NCBI GenBank assembly: GCA_965220385.1
Contig: OZ244825.1
Location: 2,542,001 to 2,606,000, forward strand
Direction: 5' to 3'
DNA: 64,000 nt
Source of the DNA: PCPOR2b sp965220385
Lineage (GTDB): Bacteria > Poribacteria > WGA-4E > PCPOR2b
The notes under the pieces were generated by a model. It made no database searches. It had not been told where the DNA came from and was given only the letters and a program-made list of their open reading frames with translations. The position numbers were made by a program, and so were the translations under genes. The first letter of the stretch is position 1, and the number at the start of each line of letters is the position of its first letter. Below, piece by piece: positions 33,548-42,440 of this stretch.

Positions 33548-34212
33548 TAGCTTTCCTCTACTCGGTTTAGAACAAACTCCACAACTTGGTTGATAGTCAT
33601 ACTAGTTGTGTCTACCACGATTGCATCCTCGGCGGTTTGCAATGGACTATGCTCACGAGATTCGTCCATCTGATCGCGTTCGCGAATTTCCTGCTCGACC
33701 CGTTCCAATGTTGTCTCAATGTCCTTTGCCTGCTGTTCTGTGAAACGACGTTTGGCACGTTCTTCGACTGAGGCGCTGATGTAAAATTTTAGGTCGGCTT
33801 CCGGAAACACAACGGTCGTTACGTCACGTCCCTCGACGATTATACCGCCATTCTCACCGATCCGACGCTGCTGCCTCACCATTTCACGCCGTATGTCGGG
33901 GATCTTTGCAATATCGGGGATCGCGCGGTCAATCTCTGGAGTGCGGAGAGCGTCCGATACATCTTCCCCATTCAACAGGGTAGTTTTACCGTTGTTGGAG
34001 AAATCAATCCGACAGTTTTTCGCAAGTTGAATTAACGCGGACACATCCGCTGGGTCTCTCCCTTCTCGGAGGGCTAAAAGCGTCATCGCCCGATACATCG
34101 AGCCTGAATTGAGATAAAGATAATCTAACGTTTCGGCGAGGCGTTGGGCGATCGTGCTTTTTCCTGAGCCAGCGGGGCCATCCATTGCAATCGTTAGGCG
34201 TTCCTTCATCAT
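33547..34212 (-). CDS. cmk: cytidylate kinase
   Basis: The 221-residue CMP/dCMP kinase. The P-loop is MDGPAGSGKST near residues 9-19, the CMP-binding region includes YLNSGSMYRAMT, and DGRDVTTVV-type residues (VEGRDVTTVVFPEADLKFYI) are typical of the family. The lid helices (RAKRRFTEQQ) follow. Its ATG overlaps the stop of tyrA. It ends one base into plsC. Confidence 0.96.
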   Translation of the reverse strand: MMKERLTIAMDGPAGSGKSTIAQRLAETLDYLYLNSGSMYRAMTLLALREGRDPADVSALIQLAKNCRIDFSNNGKTTLLNGEDVSDALRTPEIDRAIPDIAKIPDIRREMVRQQRRIGENGGIIVEGRDVTTVVFPEADLKFYISASVEERAKRRFTEQQAKDIETTLERVEQEIRERDQMDESREHSPLQTAEDAIVVDTTSMTINQVVEFVLNRVEES

Positions 34213-35096
34213 CCCTCCAGTGTATCCCTTAGCATTTTTGCATGTGCCAAAACACGCTCGATTTCAACCTCGTCTTGGTTTTCGAGTAAGGTTTTGAATG
34301 CAGCAAGGTTTTCGATAGTAGCATCAATCATCGGCAGCAGTGGGCGGGCATTCTGCATAAAGATCGCTTTCCAAAGCTGTGGAGAACCCGCAGCGATGCG
34401 GGTTGTATCCCGGAAACCGGTTGCCGCAAAATCGAGCGCTTTTGCCCCATCACTACTGATTTCTCCCACTATGTATGTTAGGATGGAGGCGATAAGGTGA
34501 GGCAGATGGCTTGCGCCCGCGATGAGCAGATCATGGTCGGTAGGTGAGAGGTAACAGACCTGCGTGTCAACAGATTGCCAGAGATCTGTCACCAGTTTCA
34601 ACGCTTGGGGGTGCGTGTTGTTCGTTGGAGTTACGATACATTTTGCGCCGTCAAACAGGTCTGCACGTGCTGCCGCGACGCTTGCCTGTTCAGAACCGGC
34701 CATCGGATGCGATCCAACGAAGTGCAGATTAGGAACAGCTAAGAAATTCTCAATCTCCTCGACGATATGATCTTTAATACTGCCCACATCGGTTATTAGC
34801 AAAGGTCGACCGTCAGACGTCCGAATTTCGGTGATACGCTGTACCATTTCAGGGATGAGATCGACTGGCGTCCCAATGACCACGATATCTGCATCATAAA
34901 TCCCGGTCTGAAAATCAGTGGTCGCACTGTCAACCGCACCACGTTCGAGCGCAATATCGAGCGTTTCCATCCGCCGACCGAGTCCGGTGATCTCTCCGGG
35001 GAAGCCCTTGGCTTTCAGTGCCAATCCGAGCGATCCGCCGATTAGACCGACACCTAAAATGGTAATATTTCTAATCTGACTAAAGTCTGCAAACAT
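34209..35096 (-). CDS. tyrA: prephenate dehydrogenase
   Basis: The 295-residue TyrA-type dehydrogenase of tyrosine synthesis, NAD(P)-dependent. It has the dinucleotide loop ILGVGLIGGSLGLALK at residues 14-29, then DIVVIGTPVDL, SHPMAGSE (substrate site) and a helical C-terminal domain with FAATGFRDTTRIA. It is first in the tyrA-cmk-plsC run. The start ATG has AGGATAA upstream. About 146 bases lie between it and the divergent CYTH gene. Confidence 0.94.
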   Translation of the reverse strand: MFADFSQIRNITILGVGLIGGSLGLALKAKGFPGEITGLGRRMETLDIALERGAVDSATTDFQTGIYDADIVVIGTPVDLIPEMVQRITEIRTSDGRPLLITDVGSIKDHIVEEIENFLAVPNLHFVGSHPMAGSEQASVAAARADLFDGAKCIVTPTNNTHPQALKLVTDLWQSVDTQVCYLSPTDHDLLIAGASHLPHLIASILTYIVGEISSDGAKALDFAATGFRDTTRIAAGSPQLWKAIFMQNARPLLPMIDATIENLAAFKTLLENQDEVEIERVLAHAKMLRDTLEG

Positions 35097-35242
35097 ATTA
35101 TCCTATGCTAGCTCTCCATGATGTGCTTTGGAGATTTTATTAGTTGCCTGCGTTTTTGTCAACAAAAAATTCCCTTAGATACTGAATCCCCACGCTTTAG
35201 GGTGCGGGACTATACCAAGAGAAGGAGGTTCCCAAAAGGACC

Positions 35243-35740
35243 TTGAAAAATTTAGAGTTCAAAGCAAATTGTGACTCACTCGATGTGCTCCGTCAACGGT
35301 TGGCCAATTGCCAAGCCGAACATCGTCGCACCATGAAACAACTTGACACCTATTTTAACGTTCCCGAAGGCAGGTTGAAGCTGCGGGAGATCGATACCCA
35401 TAAAGCGGAACTCATCTACTATGTACGGTCTGACCTTGCAGAATCACGTTACAGCAATTATCAGGTATGCGATATTCCTGAACCAATAGTTTTTAAGGGG
35501 ATTGCAACTACGGCTTGGGGTGTGCGGAGCGTTGTTGAGAAGCAGCGAGAGTTATGGATATTCGGTAACACCCGCATCCATCTGGACGAGGTAAAGACTC
35601 TCGGTCAGTTTGTTGAATTAGAAACAGTGATTCGCAACCAAACAGAAGAAGAGGCACAAGCGGAACACCAGCTTGTGAAAGATACACTCGGAATTAGGGA
35701 ACAAGATCTGGTCTCCGTATCGTATAGTGATCTGGTATGA
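35243..35740 (+). CDS. CYTH-domain protein (class IV adenylate cyclase/thiamine triphosphatase-like)
   Basis: A 165-residue protein of the triphosphate-tunnel CYTH fold. The first strand, LEFKA near residue 4, is the reduced form of the ExExK signature. The following strands contain DTYFNVPEGRLKLREI, VEKQRELW (basic strand) and LGQFVELET (acidic strand), each typical of the metal and triphosphate-binding tunnel. Activity could be triphosphatase or adenylate cyclase. It starts at TTG 35243, with AAGGAGG 14 bases upstream (far) and AAGGA 2 bases upstream (near), so the exact start is a little uncertain. No partner genes are evident. Confidence 0.8.
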   Translation: MKNLEFKANCDSLDVLRQRLANCQAEHRRTMKQLDTYFNVPEGRLKLREIDTHKAELIYYVRSDLAESRYSNYQVCDIPEPIVFKGIATTAWGVRSVVEKQRELWIFGNTRIHLDEVKTLGQFVELETVIRNQTEEEAQAEHQLVKDTLGIREQDLVSVSYSDLV

Positions 35741-35943
35741 AAATCGGTGGATATACCTATACAACACGTAGGTTGGATTGAACAGGGAATCGTGAAACCG
35801 AACGATATTCCCTCTCCGTAGAAGCTTGTACGTTTCATCGGGACTGATTGTTAATTGTCAATAGAACCTAGCGTATACCTAGACAGAAATTACAGCACAT
35901 ATTGCAGGGTATCATTTACTACAAGACTGAATTGGAGGACGAC

Positions 35944-37065
35944 GTGACAGATTGGGCTAAGTGGCGCGAACAGTTTCCAGTGACGGAGAAATATATCTAC
36001 CTGAATCACGCGGGGGTTGCCCCCTTACCGTTATGTGTCCATCAAGCGATGACGCATTTTCTTGGTGATGCGACCAACAACGGTGCGGTCAATTCCAAAC
36101 ATTGGGAAGCCACCGCTGAGAGATGTCGCGCAAATGCAGCCAAACTGATTAACAGCGATGTTGACGAGATAGCCTTCATGAAGAATACATCGCAAGGAAT
36201 TATCATTGCTGCAAACGGGATTGATTGGTGCGAGGGTGATAACGTCGTGACAACGGCTGTCGAATTTCCTGCGAATGTGTATCCGTGGTTGAGCCTGAAA
36301 CGTCTCGGTGTGGAAACGCGGATGGTGCCGGAACGCAATAGGCGTATCCACGTTGAGGACATTGAAGCGGCGATTGACGAGCGGACGCGGTGTGTGACCA
36401 TCAGCCACGTCGAATTTGCATCAGGGTTTCGGAACGATCTCGCAGCGATCGGTGACCTGTGCCGAAAAAGAGGGCTCTGGTTTGTCGTGGACGCCATACA
36501 GAGTGTGGGCGCGATTGAAGTGGACGTGAAGGCTTGCAAGATTGACATCCTTGCCGCTGACGGGCATAAATGGCTGCTTGCACCCGAAGGCGCAGCAATC
36601 TTCTACTGTGCAAAGGAAAAACAGGACGCACTAATCAACACAAACGTCGGTTGGGCGGGGGTCGTCAATCCGAGAGACTTTCTGAACTACGATTTTACGC
36701 CCCAACCATCTGCAACGCGCTTTGAGGAAGGATCATATAACAGCGTCGGTCTATATGGACTCGGTGCGGCTATCGAACTGCTGCTCGAAGTTGGAATTCC
36801 GAATATCGAACAGCGAATCTTGGACCTAACAGATCGCCTCATCGAAGGACTCCGCTCCAAGAACTATCGGCTGCTGACACCCACAGGAGAATCCGATCGT
36901 TCCGGTATTGTCGTATTTGAAAGCAACAGACATACGTCCGCCGATCTGGTTGAGCAACTCAGGCGAGAAAACGTCATCGGGGCAGAGCGAGCTGGTGTCC
37001 GTCTGTCCCCACATTTCTATAACTCGGAGGCGGAGATAGATCAGGTCTTGGCTGTCCTGCCATAA
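35944..37065 (+). CDS. class V aminotransferase-family PLP enzyme
   Basis: A 373-residue PLP enzyme of the NifS/isopenicillin N epimerase fold. It begins with KYIYLNHAGVAPLP, has the PLP-stacking His region ISHVEFASGFRND and WFVVDAIQSVGAIEVDV (PLP Asp), and the Schiff-base lysine in ADGHKWLLAPEGAA. The typical desulfurase Cys loop is not evident, so cysteine desulfurase is less likely than an aminotransferase or epimerase. The GTG start at 35944 is preceded by GGAGG at 5 bases, so I prefer it to TTG 35902. No nearby pathway partner is obvious. Confidence 0.87.
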   Translation: MTDWAKWREQFPVTEKYIYLNHAGVAPLPLCVHQAMTHFLGDATNNGAVNSKHWEATAERCRANAAKLINSDVDEIAFMKNTSQGIIIAANGIDWCEGDNVVTTAVEFPANVYPWLSLKRLGVETRMVPERNRRIHVEDIEAAIDERTRCVTISHVEFASGFRNDLAAIGDLCRKRGLWFVVDAIQSVGAIEVDVKACKIDILAADGHKWLLAPEGAAIFYCAKEKQDALINTNVGWAGVVNPRDFLNYDFTPQPSATRFEEGSYNSVGLYGLGAAIELLLEVGIPNIEQRILDLTDRLIEGLRSKNYRLLTPTGESDRSGIVVFESNRHTSADLVEQLRRENVIGAERAGVRLSPHFYNSEAEIDQVLAVLP

Positions 37066-37141
37066 CTACGAAGTGGCTTCCTATCAGCCGAAAAGGGAAT
37101 TTACTCCTGTAGGAGGGATCTCCGAATCCCGACACGTCATT

Positions 37142-37355
37142 ATGGTGAATTCTAACAATAAATAGACACTTTCACCCCTCGGTTTCGATCCCGCCTGTTC
37201 CGTTCCTGCCTGTCCCGATGTATCGGGGATTTATCGGGCCCCGGTAGGTGCGGTTTCTAACCGCACCGGTGCCGACTTAGCCTGCCCCGATTTATCGCGG
37301 AGCATCCTCGATAAATCGGGATTTGGAGTGTCTCATTAATTCTATAAACTACCAT
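37142..37355. mobile_element. short non-autonomous element, copy A (MITE-like)
   Basis: About 214 bp with imperfect inverted ends. The left end starts TTATGGTGAATTCTA and continues to AAATAGACACT; the right end, read inward on the other strand, gives ATGGTAGTTTATAGAATTA to GAGACACT. A second copy lies in the opposite orientation at 52687-52895, with matching end words at both sides. The interior holds CCTGTCCCGATGTATCGGGG, more CCCGAT/ATCGGG palindromes and a perfect hairpin GGTGCGGTT-TCT-AACCGCACC (37247-37267). There is no reading frame of note. It fills most of the 452 bases between 37066 and 37517; the rest contains only the promoter of the next gene. Confidence 0.65.
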
Positions 37356-37384
37356 AAATGACTCTATCCAGCCGGAGATTTCCG

Positions 37385-37413
37385 TTGCAGAAAGATGCTG
37401 ATTGGCGTATAAT
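37385..37413 (+). promoter_or_regulatory. sigma-70 type promoter for the TolB-like gene
   Basis: TTGCAG (37385-37390), exactly 17 bases, then TATAAT (37408-37413). A start site near 37421 leaves an untranslated leader of about 97 bases before ATG 37518. The same TTGCAG-17-TATAAT pattern drives the CoxS-L-M genes. Confidence 0.65.
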
Positions 37414-37517
37414 AGCCTGAGTTGTGACCTTGATTAGAAACCGGTTGCCAACGCAAGCTGACCTCTATCGCCTCCAAAGAATAGACAGTCGATTTGAGAA
37501 CAGAGGAGGAAAGACAG

Positions 37518-38510
37518 ATGCAACGGAGATCCAATTTCGCATATTTCATCTTAACTAGCGTCGTAGCCGCAGGTCTGATGCCGCTGACGGTAGACGCTGC
37601 TCCACAAGCACAGATTGCCTTCACGTCTGAGAGGGATGGAAACAGGGAAATCTACGTGATGGATGCCGATGGAGGGAATCAGCGAAGACTCACCAATAGC
37701 CGCCTTGTGGACTGGGATCCTTCATGGTCTCCAGGTGGTAGACACATTGCATTTGCTGGTAATGGGCGGCCTGGGGACTGGGGGATTAGGGGTGGAGACT
37801 TGGAGATCTACGTGATAGACGCCGATGGGACAAATCCAAGAAAATTCACTAATAACCTCCGTCAGGACACTGATCCTGCATGGGCCCCTGACGGTAAGCG
37901 CATTGCATATACTTCCACTATAGATAGGAACAGGGAAGTCTACGTGATGGACGTCGATGGCAGGAGGGACCCGCGAAGACTCACTAACAGTGGTCACGTT
38001 CATATTCATAACTGGAATCCCTCATGGTCTCCAGGCAGTGGACGCATTGCTTTTACATCTAATAGGGATGGGAACTTGGAAATCTACGTGATGGACACCG
38101 GTGGGGGCAATCAGCGAAGGCTTACTAACAGTGGTCACGTTCATATTCATAACTCGAAACCCTCATGGTCTCCAGATGGCAGACGTATTGCTTTTGCGTC
38201 TAATAGAGATGGGAACATGAGAATCTACGTGATGAATACCGATGGTGGGCAACAGCGAAACTGTACTAAAGATATGCATGGTGACGATCCCTCATGGTCT
38301 CCAGATGGTAAACGCATTGTCTTCGTGTCTGAGAGGGATGGGAACAAGGAAATCTACACGATAAACGCCGATGGCAGGAGGGACCCCCAAAGGCTTACCG
38401 ATAGCCCCCAGGCTGATACTGATCCTGCATGGTTTAACCCTGCTTTTGCAGTTGCCCCCGCAGATAAAAACATCACGATGTGGGGGTGGCTCAAACAGGT
38501 CAACCGATAA
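37518..38510 (+). CDS. exported TolB-like beta-propeller protein
   Basis: A 330-residue protein with a signal peptide (about residues 1-28, FILTSVVAAGLMPLTVDAA) and six PD40/TolB-type propeller repeats with the recurring pattern IAFTSxRDGNxEIYVMDADGxxxRRLTN and DPSWSPDGKRIAF. Such propellers bind proteins or peptides in the periplasm. This is not full TolB, because the N-terminal domain and the TonB/Pal setting are missing. The repeats are nearly identical at DNA level (see separate entry), so unit number may vary. AGGAGG lies 8 bases upstream of ATG 37518. Confidence 0.82.
   Translation: MQRRSNFAYFILTSVVAAGLMPLTVDAAPQAQIAFTSERDGNREIYVMDADGGNQRRLTNSRLVDWDPSWSPGGRHIAFAGNGRPGDWGIRGGDLEIYVIDADGTNPRKFTNNLRQDTDPAWAPDGKRIAYTSTIDRNREVYVMDVDGRRDPRRLTNSGHVHIHNWNPSWSPGSGRIAFTSNRDGNLEIYVMDTGGGNQRRLTNSGHVHIHNSKPSWSPDGRRIAFASNRDGNMRIYVMNTDGGQQRNCTKDMHGDDPSWSPDGKRIVFVSERDGNKEIYTINADGRRDPQRLTDSPQADTDPAWFNPAFAVAPADKNITMWGWLKQVNR
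37984..38265 (+). repeat. two 141 bp tandem units inside the TolB-like gene
   Basis: The segments starting at 37984 and 38125 are offset by 141 bases (47 codons), and about the first 30 bases are identical, for example CACGTTCATATTCATAACT at the same place in both. The later parts are also close. This marks a recent in-frame propeller-blade duplication. Confidence 0.8.
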
Positions 38511-38607
38511 CGGACATTTTAATGACCATCCGATGGATTTTCAATAGGTAGCAACCTGAGTTATAATTGATGCATTAGAAATTTACGAGGCAATCGAAGA
38601 GGGATTT

Positions 38608-39576
38608 ATGTACATTCAAGATCTACTCAGTTGGGAACAGTTTAACGACGAGAATCTAAGTTTTTTTAATGCTATTGGCGTTGATCGCCTCTGCCTTGAC
38701 ATTCGTGGGATGCACCGCGTTGACCCCTCGCTCGATCTGCGAGATGGAGTAGACAGGACGGATTTCTTTGAGGCGGCAAAGGCGAAGACGGAGTCTCACG
38801 GGTTAGAGCTGTACAGCATTTTTATGGCGGGTTGGGATGAAATTACACTGGCGATGCCAGATCGCGATGAGAAGATAGAGGCGTGGTGCACAATGCTTCG
38901 GGGTATCAGTGCAGCTGGGATCCCGGCGCTGGGATACAATTTCAAGCCGATGGGAAATTTCCGTACAACCTCCGCCACCGGCAGAGGGGGCACCTCGTAC
39001 AGCACCTTCGATTACGACGAGTTCTCACAGAACCGTCCCAAACCACACGATCCACCCGTCTCAGAAGAGGAGATGTGGGAGCGTATGGGCTACTTCCTTG
39101 AAGGCGTGATTCCGGTGGCTGACAAAGTTGGGGTGCGGATGGCGCTGCACCCGGATGATCCGCCGATCCCTGAACCGTTAGGTGGCGTGGCCCAGATTGT
39201 ATCAACACTCGATCAGTACCGGCGAATCTTCGGCATCGTCCCCTCTGACTCCAACGGAATGCTGTTCTGTCAGGGATGTGTCACCGAGATGGGCGTGAAT
39301 GTGTATGAGGCGATTCGCGAGATGGCGACCAAAAACAAGATCGTATTCGTCCATTTCCGTAATGTGCGTGGATGCCTGCCCAGTTTCCAAGAGGTCTTTC
39401 TCGATGAGGGCGACATAGATATGCACCGCGCAATGGCAATCTATCGAGATGCCGGGTTTAACGGTCCCTTTATGATGGATCACACACCGGGATTCCCGCA
39501 AACAGATGCAGGTAGAGCGGGGCAGGCATACGCAGTTGGATACATTCGGGGAGTGATTCAGTCGGTATATCGATAG
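38608..39576 (+). CDS. mannonate dehydratase-like (UxuA-type) TIM-barrel enzyme
   Basis: A 322-residue protein with UxuA-type blocks: RMALHPDDPPIPEPLGGVAQI near 190-210, then SNGMLFCQGCVTEMG, IVFVHFRNVRG and a final DHTPGFPQ. These hold the metal ligands (His, Cys and Asp). UxuA converts mannonate to 2-keto-3-deoxygluconate in uronate breakdown. The protein is shorter than E. coli UxuA (394), so substrate identity is less certain, and it may act on another sugar acid. GAGGGA precedes ATG 38608. TATAAT lies at 38562. It begins the catabolic stretch up to 51.2 kb. Confidence 0.8.
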   Translation: MYIQDLLSWEQFNDENLSFFNAIGVDRLCLDIRGMHRVDPSLDLRDGVDRTDFFEAAKAKTESHGLELYSIFMAGWDEITLAMPDRDEKIEAWCTMLRGISAAGIPALGYNFKPMGNFRTTSATGRGGTSYSTFDYDEFSQNRPKPHDPPVSEEEMWERMGYFLEGVIPVADKVGVRMALHPDDPPIPEPLGGVAQIVSTLDQYRRIFGIVPSDSNGMLFCQGCVTEMGVNVYEAIREMATKNKIVFVHFRNVRGCLPSFQEVFLDEGDIDMHRAMAIYRDAGFNGPFMMDHTPGFPQTDAGRAGQAYAVGYIRGVIQSVYR

Positions 39577-39609
39577 CCCCTCTGTTCTTAGAGGCTTGGC
39601 GCGTTCGCC

Positions 39610-40461
39610 CTACACCCGAACAAACTTATGCAGCAGATTTTCAACGCCGACTTCGCCGATGTATATGTCCCCATGCTTGTCTACCCAAATACCGTGCGCG
39701 CCGTGGGGCTGATCGTCTGGTCCGCCCAACACGTTCCAGCAGGTAAGTAGCTTTCCGTCCCGACTGAAGATGCTGACGCCACCACCTTCGGCAATATAAA
39801 CGGTATCGTCTCCGTCAATGTATAATCCACAAGGTCCAAGTCGTCCTGGCCACTCAGAGAGGAAGCCTCCGTCGGGATCAAAAATCTGGATACGATTATT
39901 CGTCTCTCTGTCAGCGATCAAAACCCTGCCTTCTCGGTCCGTAAAGACGTTATGAGGGAGGGTGAACTGCCCCGGCGCGTCCCCTTCTCTACCCCAGGTG
40001 TTTAGTAGAGTACCATCGGACGAGAATTGATGTATCTGATGCTGACCGTAACCGTCCGAAACGTAGATGTCACCTGATGGAGCAACGACGGCACGAGTTG
40101 GCATATTGAACGGTTCACCGTAGCCTCCTATCTCATTGGGGGTTCCAAGCGTTTTTAGGATCTGACCATCTGTGGTGCAGATCCGCACTGTATGGTCGCC
40201 ACAGTCTGCGATGTAGAGCCGGTCTTCTGAGTCAATAAAAATATCATGGGGCAGGCTGAGAAAGTCTTCACCCCACGAGGAGAGAAAACGACCGTCTCTA
40301 TCGTAGACCACGAGTGCCGGGTTCGGCTCGCGATCCAAAACATAGACCTTGTCCTCTGAATCAACGGCAACGCCTGAAGCGATGCCTAACGCACGACCAT
40401 CGGGACCTTGTCCCCAACCTTTGACGACTTGGTAAGAATATTTGCCACTTCCAAATACCAT
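39610..40461 (-). CDS. NHL-repeat six-bladed beta-propeller protein
   Basis: A 283-residue protein of repeated NHL units with the pattern GIASGVAVDSEDKVYVLDRE, DRDGRFLSSWG, LPHDIFIDSEDRLYIADCGDHTVRI and LPHNVFTDREGRVLIADRETNNRIQIF. That is about five to six blades, enough to close one propeller. There is no signal peptide. NHL proteins of this kind may bind peptides or sugars or act as lyase-like enzymes; the role here cannot be stated. GGAGGTG precedes the start. It faces the uxuA-like gene convergently, 33 bases away, and diverges from the SDR gene. Confidence 0.82.
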   Translation of the reverse strand: MVFGSGKYSYQVVKGWGQGPDGRALGIASGVAVDSEDKVYVLDREPNPALVVYDRDGRFLSSWGEDFLSLPHDIFIDSEDRLYIADCGDHTVRICTTDGQILKTLGTPNEIGGYGEPFNMPTRAVVAPSGDIYVSDGYGQHQIHQFSSDGTLLNTWGREGDAPGQFTLPHNVFTDREGRVLIADRETNNRIQIFDPDGGFLSEWPGRLGPCGLYIDGDDTVYIAEGGGVSIFSRDGKLLTCWNVLGGPDDQPHGAHGIWVDKHGDIYIGEVGVENLLHKFVRV

Positions 40462-40631
40462 AACCTACACCTCCGATTCTAATTTGCGAATGCCAAGCTC
40501 CGAAACTATAGTTCGGACACGAAGGAATACGTTTCATCTAAGACAGATATTATAGCACGCTTGTCAGTATACCCGGACTCGAAAAAAATCTCTATTGTTT
40601 TTGGATGCCCGGATCTCTTAGGATTGCCTAA

Positions 40632-41420
40632 ATGAAGATACAGGAGATGTTTGAGCTTCATGATCGTGTTGCCCTCATTACCGGAGGCGCAACGCACTTA
40701 GGACGCGCAATGACGACCGCACTCGGTGAACTAGGGGCTACCACAGTTATTGCCAGTCGCCGTAAATCCTTGTGTGAGCAGGTTGCAGCGGAGTTGCGGG
40801 AAGCAGGTATTAAATGCGTTGGGTTTGGCTGTGATGTTACTGATGAGGTGCAGGTCAACACACTTGTGGCCGAGGTGGTCGAAATGCACGGACGGTTGGA
40901 CGTAATGGTGTGCAACGCCGGCGGTGCTGCGACAACGAGTTACATCCCCACTGCTTCAATTGATGAGTTCACCCGTACATGGGAGATGAACGTCAAAAGT
41001 ACATACATGTGTGCACAAGCGGCAGCCCGGGTGATGATCCCTCAACGCAGCGGCACAATTATCACCCTCGGATCCATCCACGGCTTCCTCAGCGCCGATA
41101 AACGTCTTTACGAGGGATTGGATTTTAACCGTTCGGGTCCTCCATATCAGGCAGCAAAGGGCGGTGTAGTGAATCTAACGCGCGCGCTCGCAGCCGAGTT
41201 GGGTGAGTATAATATCACCGCCAACTGTATCAGTCCCGGACAGATCCCAAAAGCAACAACGGATCCGGAAATGATAGAGCGGTGTCGCCTGAGTAACCCG
41301 CTTCAACGCACAGGGCTCGCCGACGATATAAAGGGTACTGTTGCCCTGCTCGCTTCACGCGCCGGTAATTGGATCACCGGACAGAACCTCGTAGTAGATG
41401 GTGGTTGGAGCATCTGGTAA
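40632..41420 (+). CDS. short-chain dehydrogenase/reductase
   Basis: A 262-residue classical SDR. The cofactor loop is TGGATHLGRAM (about 17-27), CNAGGA near 94 is the NNAG-type motif, and the catalytic Ser, Tyr and Lys are in TLGSIHGF and PPYQAAKGG. It would reduce or oxidise a sugar acid, ketone or alcohol with NAD(P). In the setting of a uxuA-like gene and heparinase-family lyase, a 4-deoxy-5-keto-uronate or fructuronate reductase is possible but unproven. It lies 49 bases before the acetamidase-family gene. Confidence 0.87.
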   Translation: MKIQEMFELHDRVALITGGATHLGRAMTTALGELGATTVIASRRKSLCEQVAAELREAGIKCVGFGCDVTDEVQVNTLVAEVVEMHGRLDVMVCNAGGAATTSYIPTASIDEFTRTWEMNVKSTYMCAQAAARVMIPQRSGTIITLGSIHGFLSADKRLYEGLDFNRSGPPYQAAKGGVVNLTRALAAELGEYNITANCISPGQIPKATTDPEMIERCRLSNPLQRTGLADDIKGTVALLASRAGNWITGQNLVVDGGWSIW

Positions 41421-41468
41421 GCGGCAAGCCGAAAATCTATACAACTACAAAATCGAGAGAGGCAAAAC

Positions 41469-42347
41469 ATGAAAAAACTCCCCCTTGGTCCACTTTATTA
41501 TGAATTCAGTCGCCATAACGAACCGCGCTTACAGATTACGCCGGGAGAGACTGTGTTGGTAGAGGCAGAGGACGCCTTTTCGGGTCAAATCCGTACCGAT
41601 GACGATCGGCGGGATAAAACCAAGAAACCATACGGCAACCCACAGACAGGCCCAATCTGGATTGAGGGGGCTGAACCGGGCGATGCGCTGGCGGTCAAGA
41701 TTGAGGAGATACGTCCGAGTATCGGTCAATGCGCGACTCGAACCTCTGATCCTCGACAACTTGCCGAGTGGTTGGGCGATGACTGTCCGCACGGCGTGCA
41801 TGTCTGTCCCATCCGTGATGGACAGATCTACTGGAGTGATGACATCACCATTCCCTATACGCCCATGCTCGGTTGTATCGGAACCGCACCGGATACCGGC
41901 GTGCCGACAACCGGACCAGCGGGTCCCCACGGTGGGAACATGGATATCATCGAAACCTGTCCCGGCAATACTGTATACCTACCAGTATTTGTATCCGGCG
42001 GGTATCTCTATTTGGGAGATGCACACGCTGCGATGGGGCACGGCGAGCTTTCCGCTTCCGGACTGGAAATGCCCTCAGAAACGAAGATTACCGTTGATCT
42101 AATCAAGGGCAAGAACCTGCCCGGACCGCGAATCGAATCGCCTACAGAGATTATGACCGTTGCTACCGGATGCCCAATGGAACGTTCGACGGCTCAAGCC
42201 TACGCGTGGTTAATCTTATGGATGGAAGAAGAGTTCGGCTGGGATCGCTGGAAGGCGTATGACATCTTGACCCACGTCGGACAGATCTCGGTCGGTTACT
42301 ATCAAATTGGGACAGTGGCAGCCAAGATTGCCAAGCGCTACTTATAA
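41469..42347 (+). CDS. acetamidase/formamidase-family protein
   Basis: A 292-residue protein of the FmdA/AmdA family. Typical blocks are GNPQTGPIWIEGAEPGDALAVKIEEI near 62-85, GCIGTAPDTGVPTTGPAGPHGGNMD near 138-162, and VFVSGGYLYLGDAHAAMGHGE near 180-200, which contains the conserved Gly-Asp-His residues. It hydrolyses formamide or short amides to ammonia. GAGAGG precedes the start. It lies 93 bases upstream of the maleate isomerase-like gene; nitrogen release from small amides would suit the group. Confidence 0.9.
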   Translation: MKKLPLGPLYYEFSRHNEPRLQITPGETVLVEAEDAFSGQIRTDDDRRDKTKKPYGNPQTGPIWIEGAEPGDALAVKIEEIRPSIGQCATRTSDPRQLAEWLGDDCPHGVHVCPIRDGQIYWSDDITIPYTPMLGCIGTAPDTGVPTTGPAGPHGGNMDIIETCPGNTVYLPVFVSGGYLYLGDAHAAMGHGELSASGLEMPSETKITVDLIKGKNLPGPRIESPTEIMTVATGCPMERSTAQAYAWLILWMEEEFGWDRWKAYDILTHVGQISVGYYQIGTVAAKIAKRYL

Positions 42348-42365
42348 AACAGTCGTAGGGAACGC

Positions 42366-42392
42366 AGGTGCTGTTCTCCCGATCCTATCGGG
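42366..42392. repeat. fragment of the CCCGAT/ATCGGG repeat family
   Basis: AGGTGCTGTTCTCCCGATCC followed by TATCGGG. A near-identical word (AGGTGCTGTTTCTCCCGA) occurs in reverse orientation within the element at 52687-52895. Together with 37.1-37.4, 51.3 and 9.07 kb it shows this family scattered in non-coding and, once, coding DNA. Confidence 0.55.
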
Positions 42393-42440
42393 ACTTTGCG
42401 GGATCTGTGTTCCCTCTATCGTGAATAAGAGGTGATAAAA

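Noticed and set aside
35183..35213. GAATCCCCACGCTTTAGGG stem resembling the right end of IS200/IS605 (TnpB) elements
   Set aside because: Only a short imperfect hairpin, and no TnpA or TnpB remnant lies near it; could be a chance GC hairpin in the tyrA/CYTH spacer.
35944..37065. Cysteine desulfurase (IscS/SufS) assignment for the class V aminotransferase
   Set aside because: No clear catalytic Cys loop and no iron-sulfur assembly genes nearby, so only the family is given.
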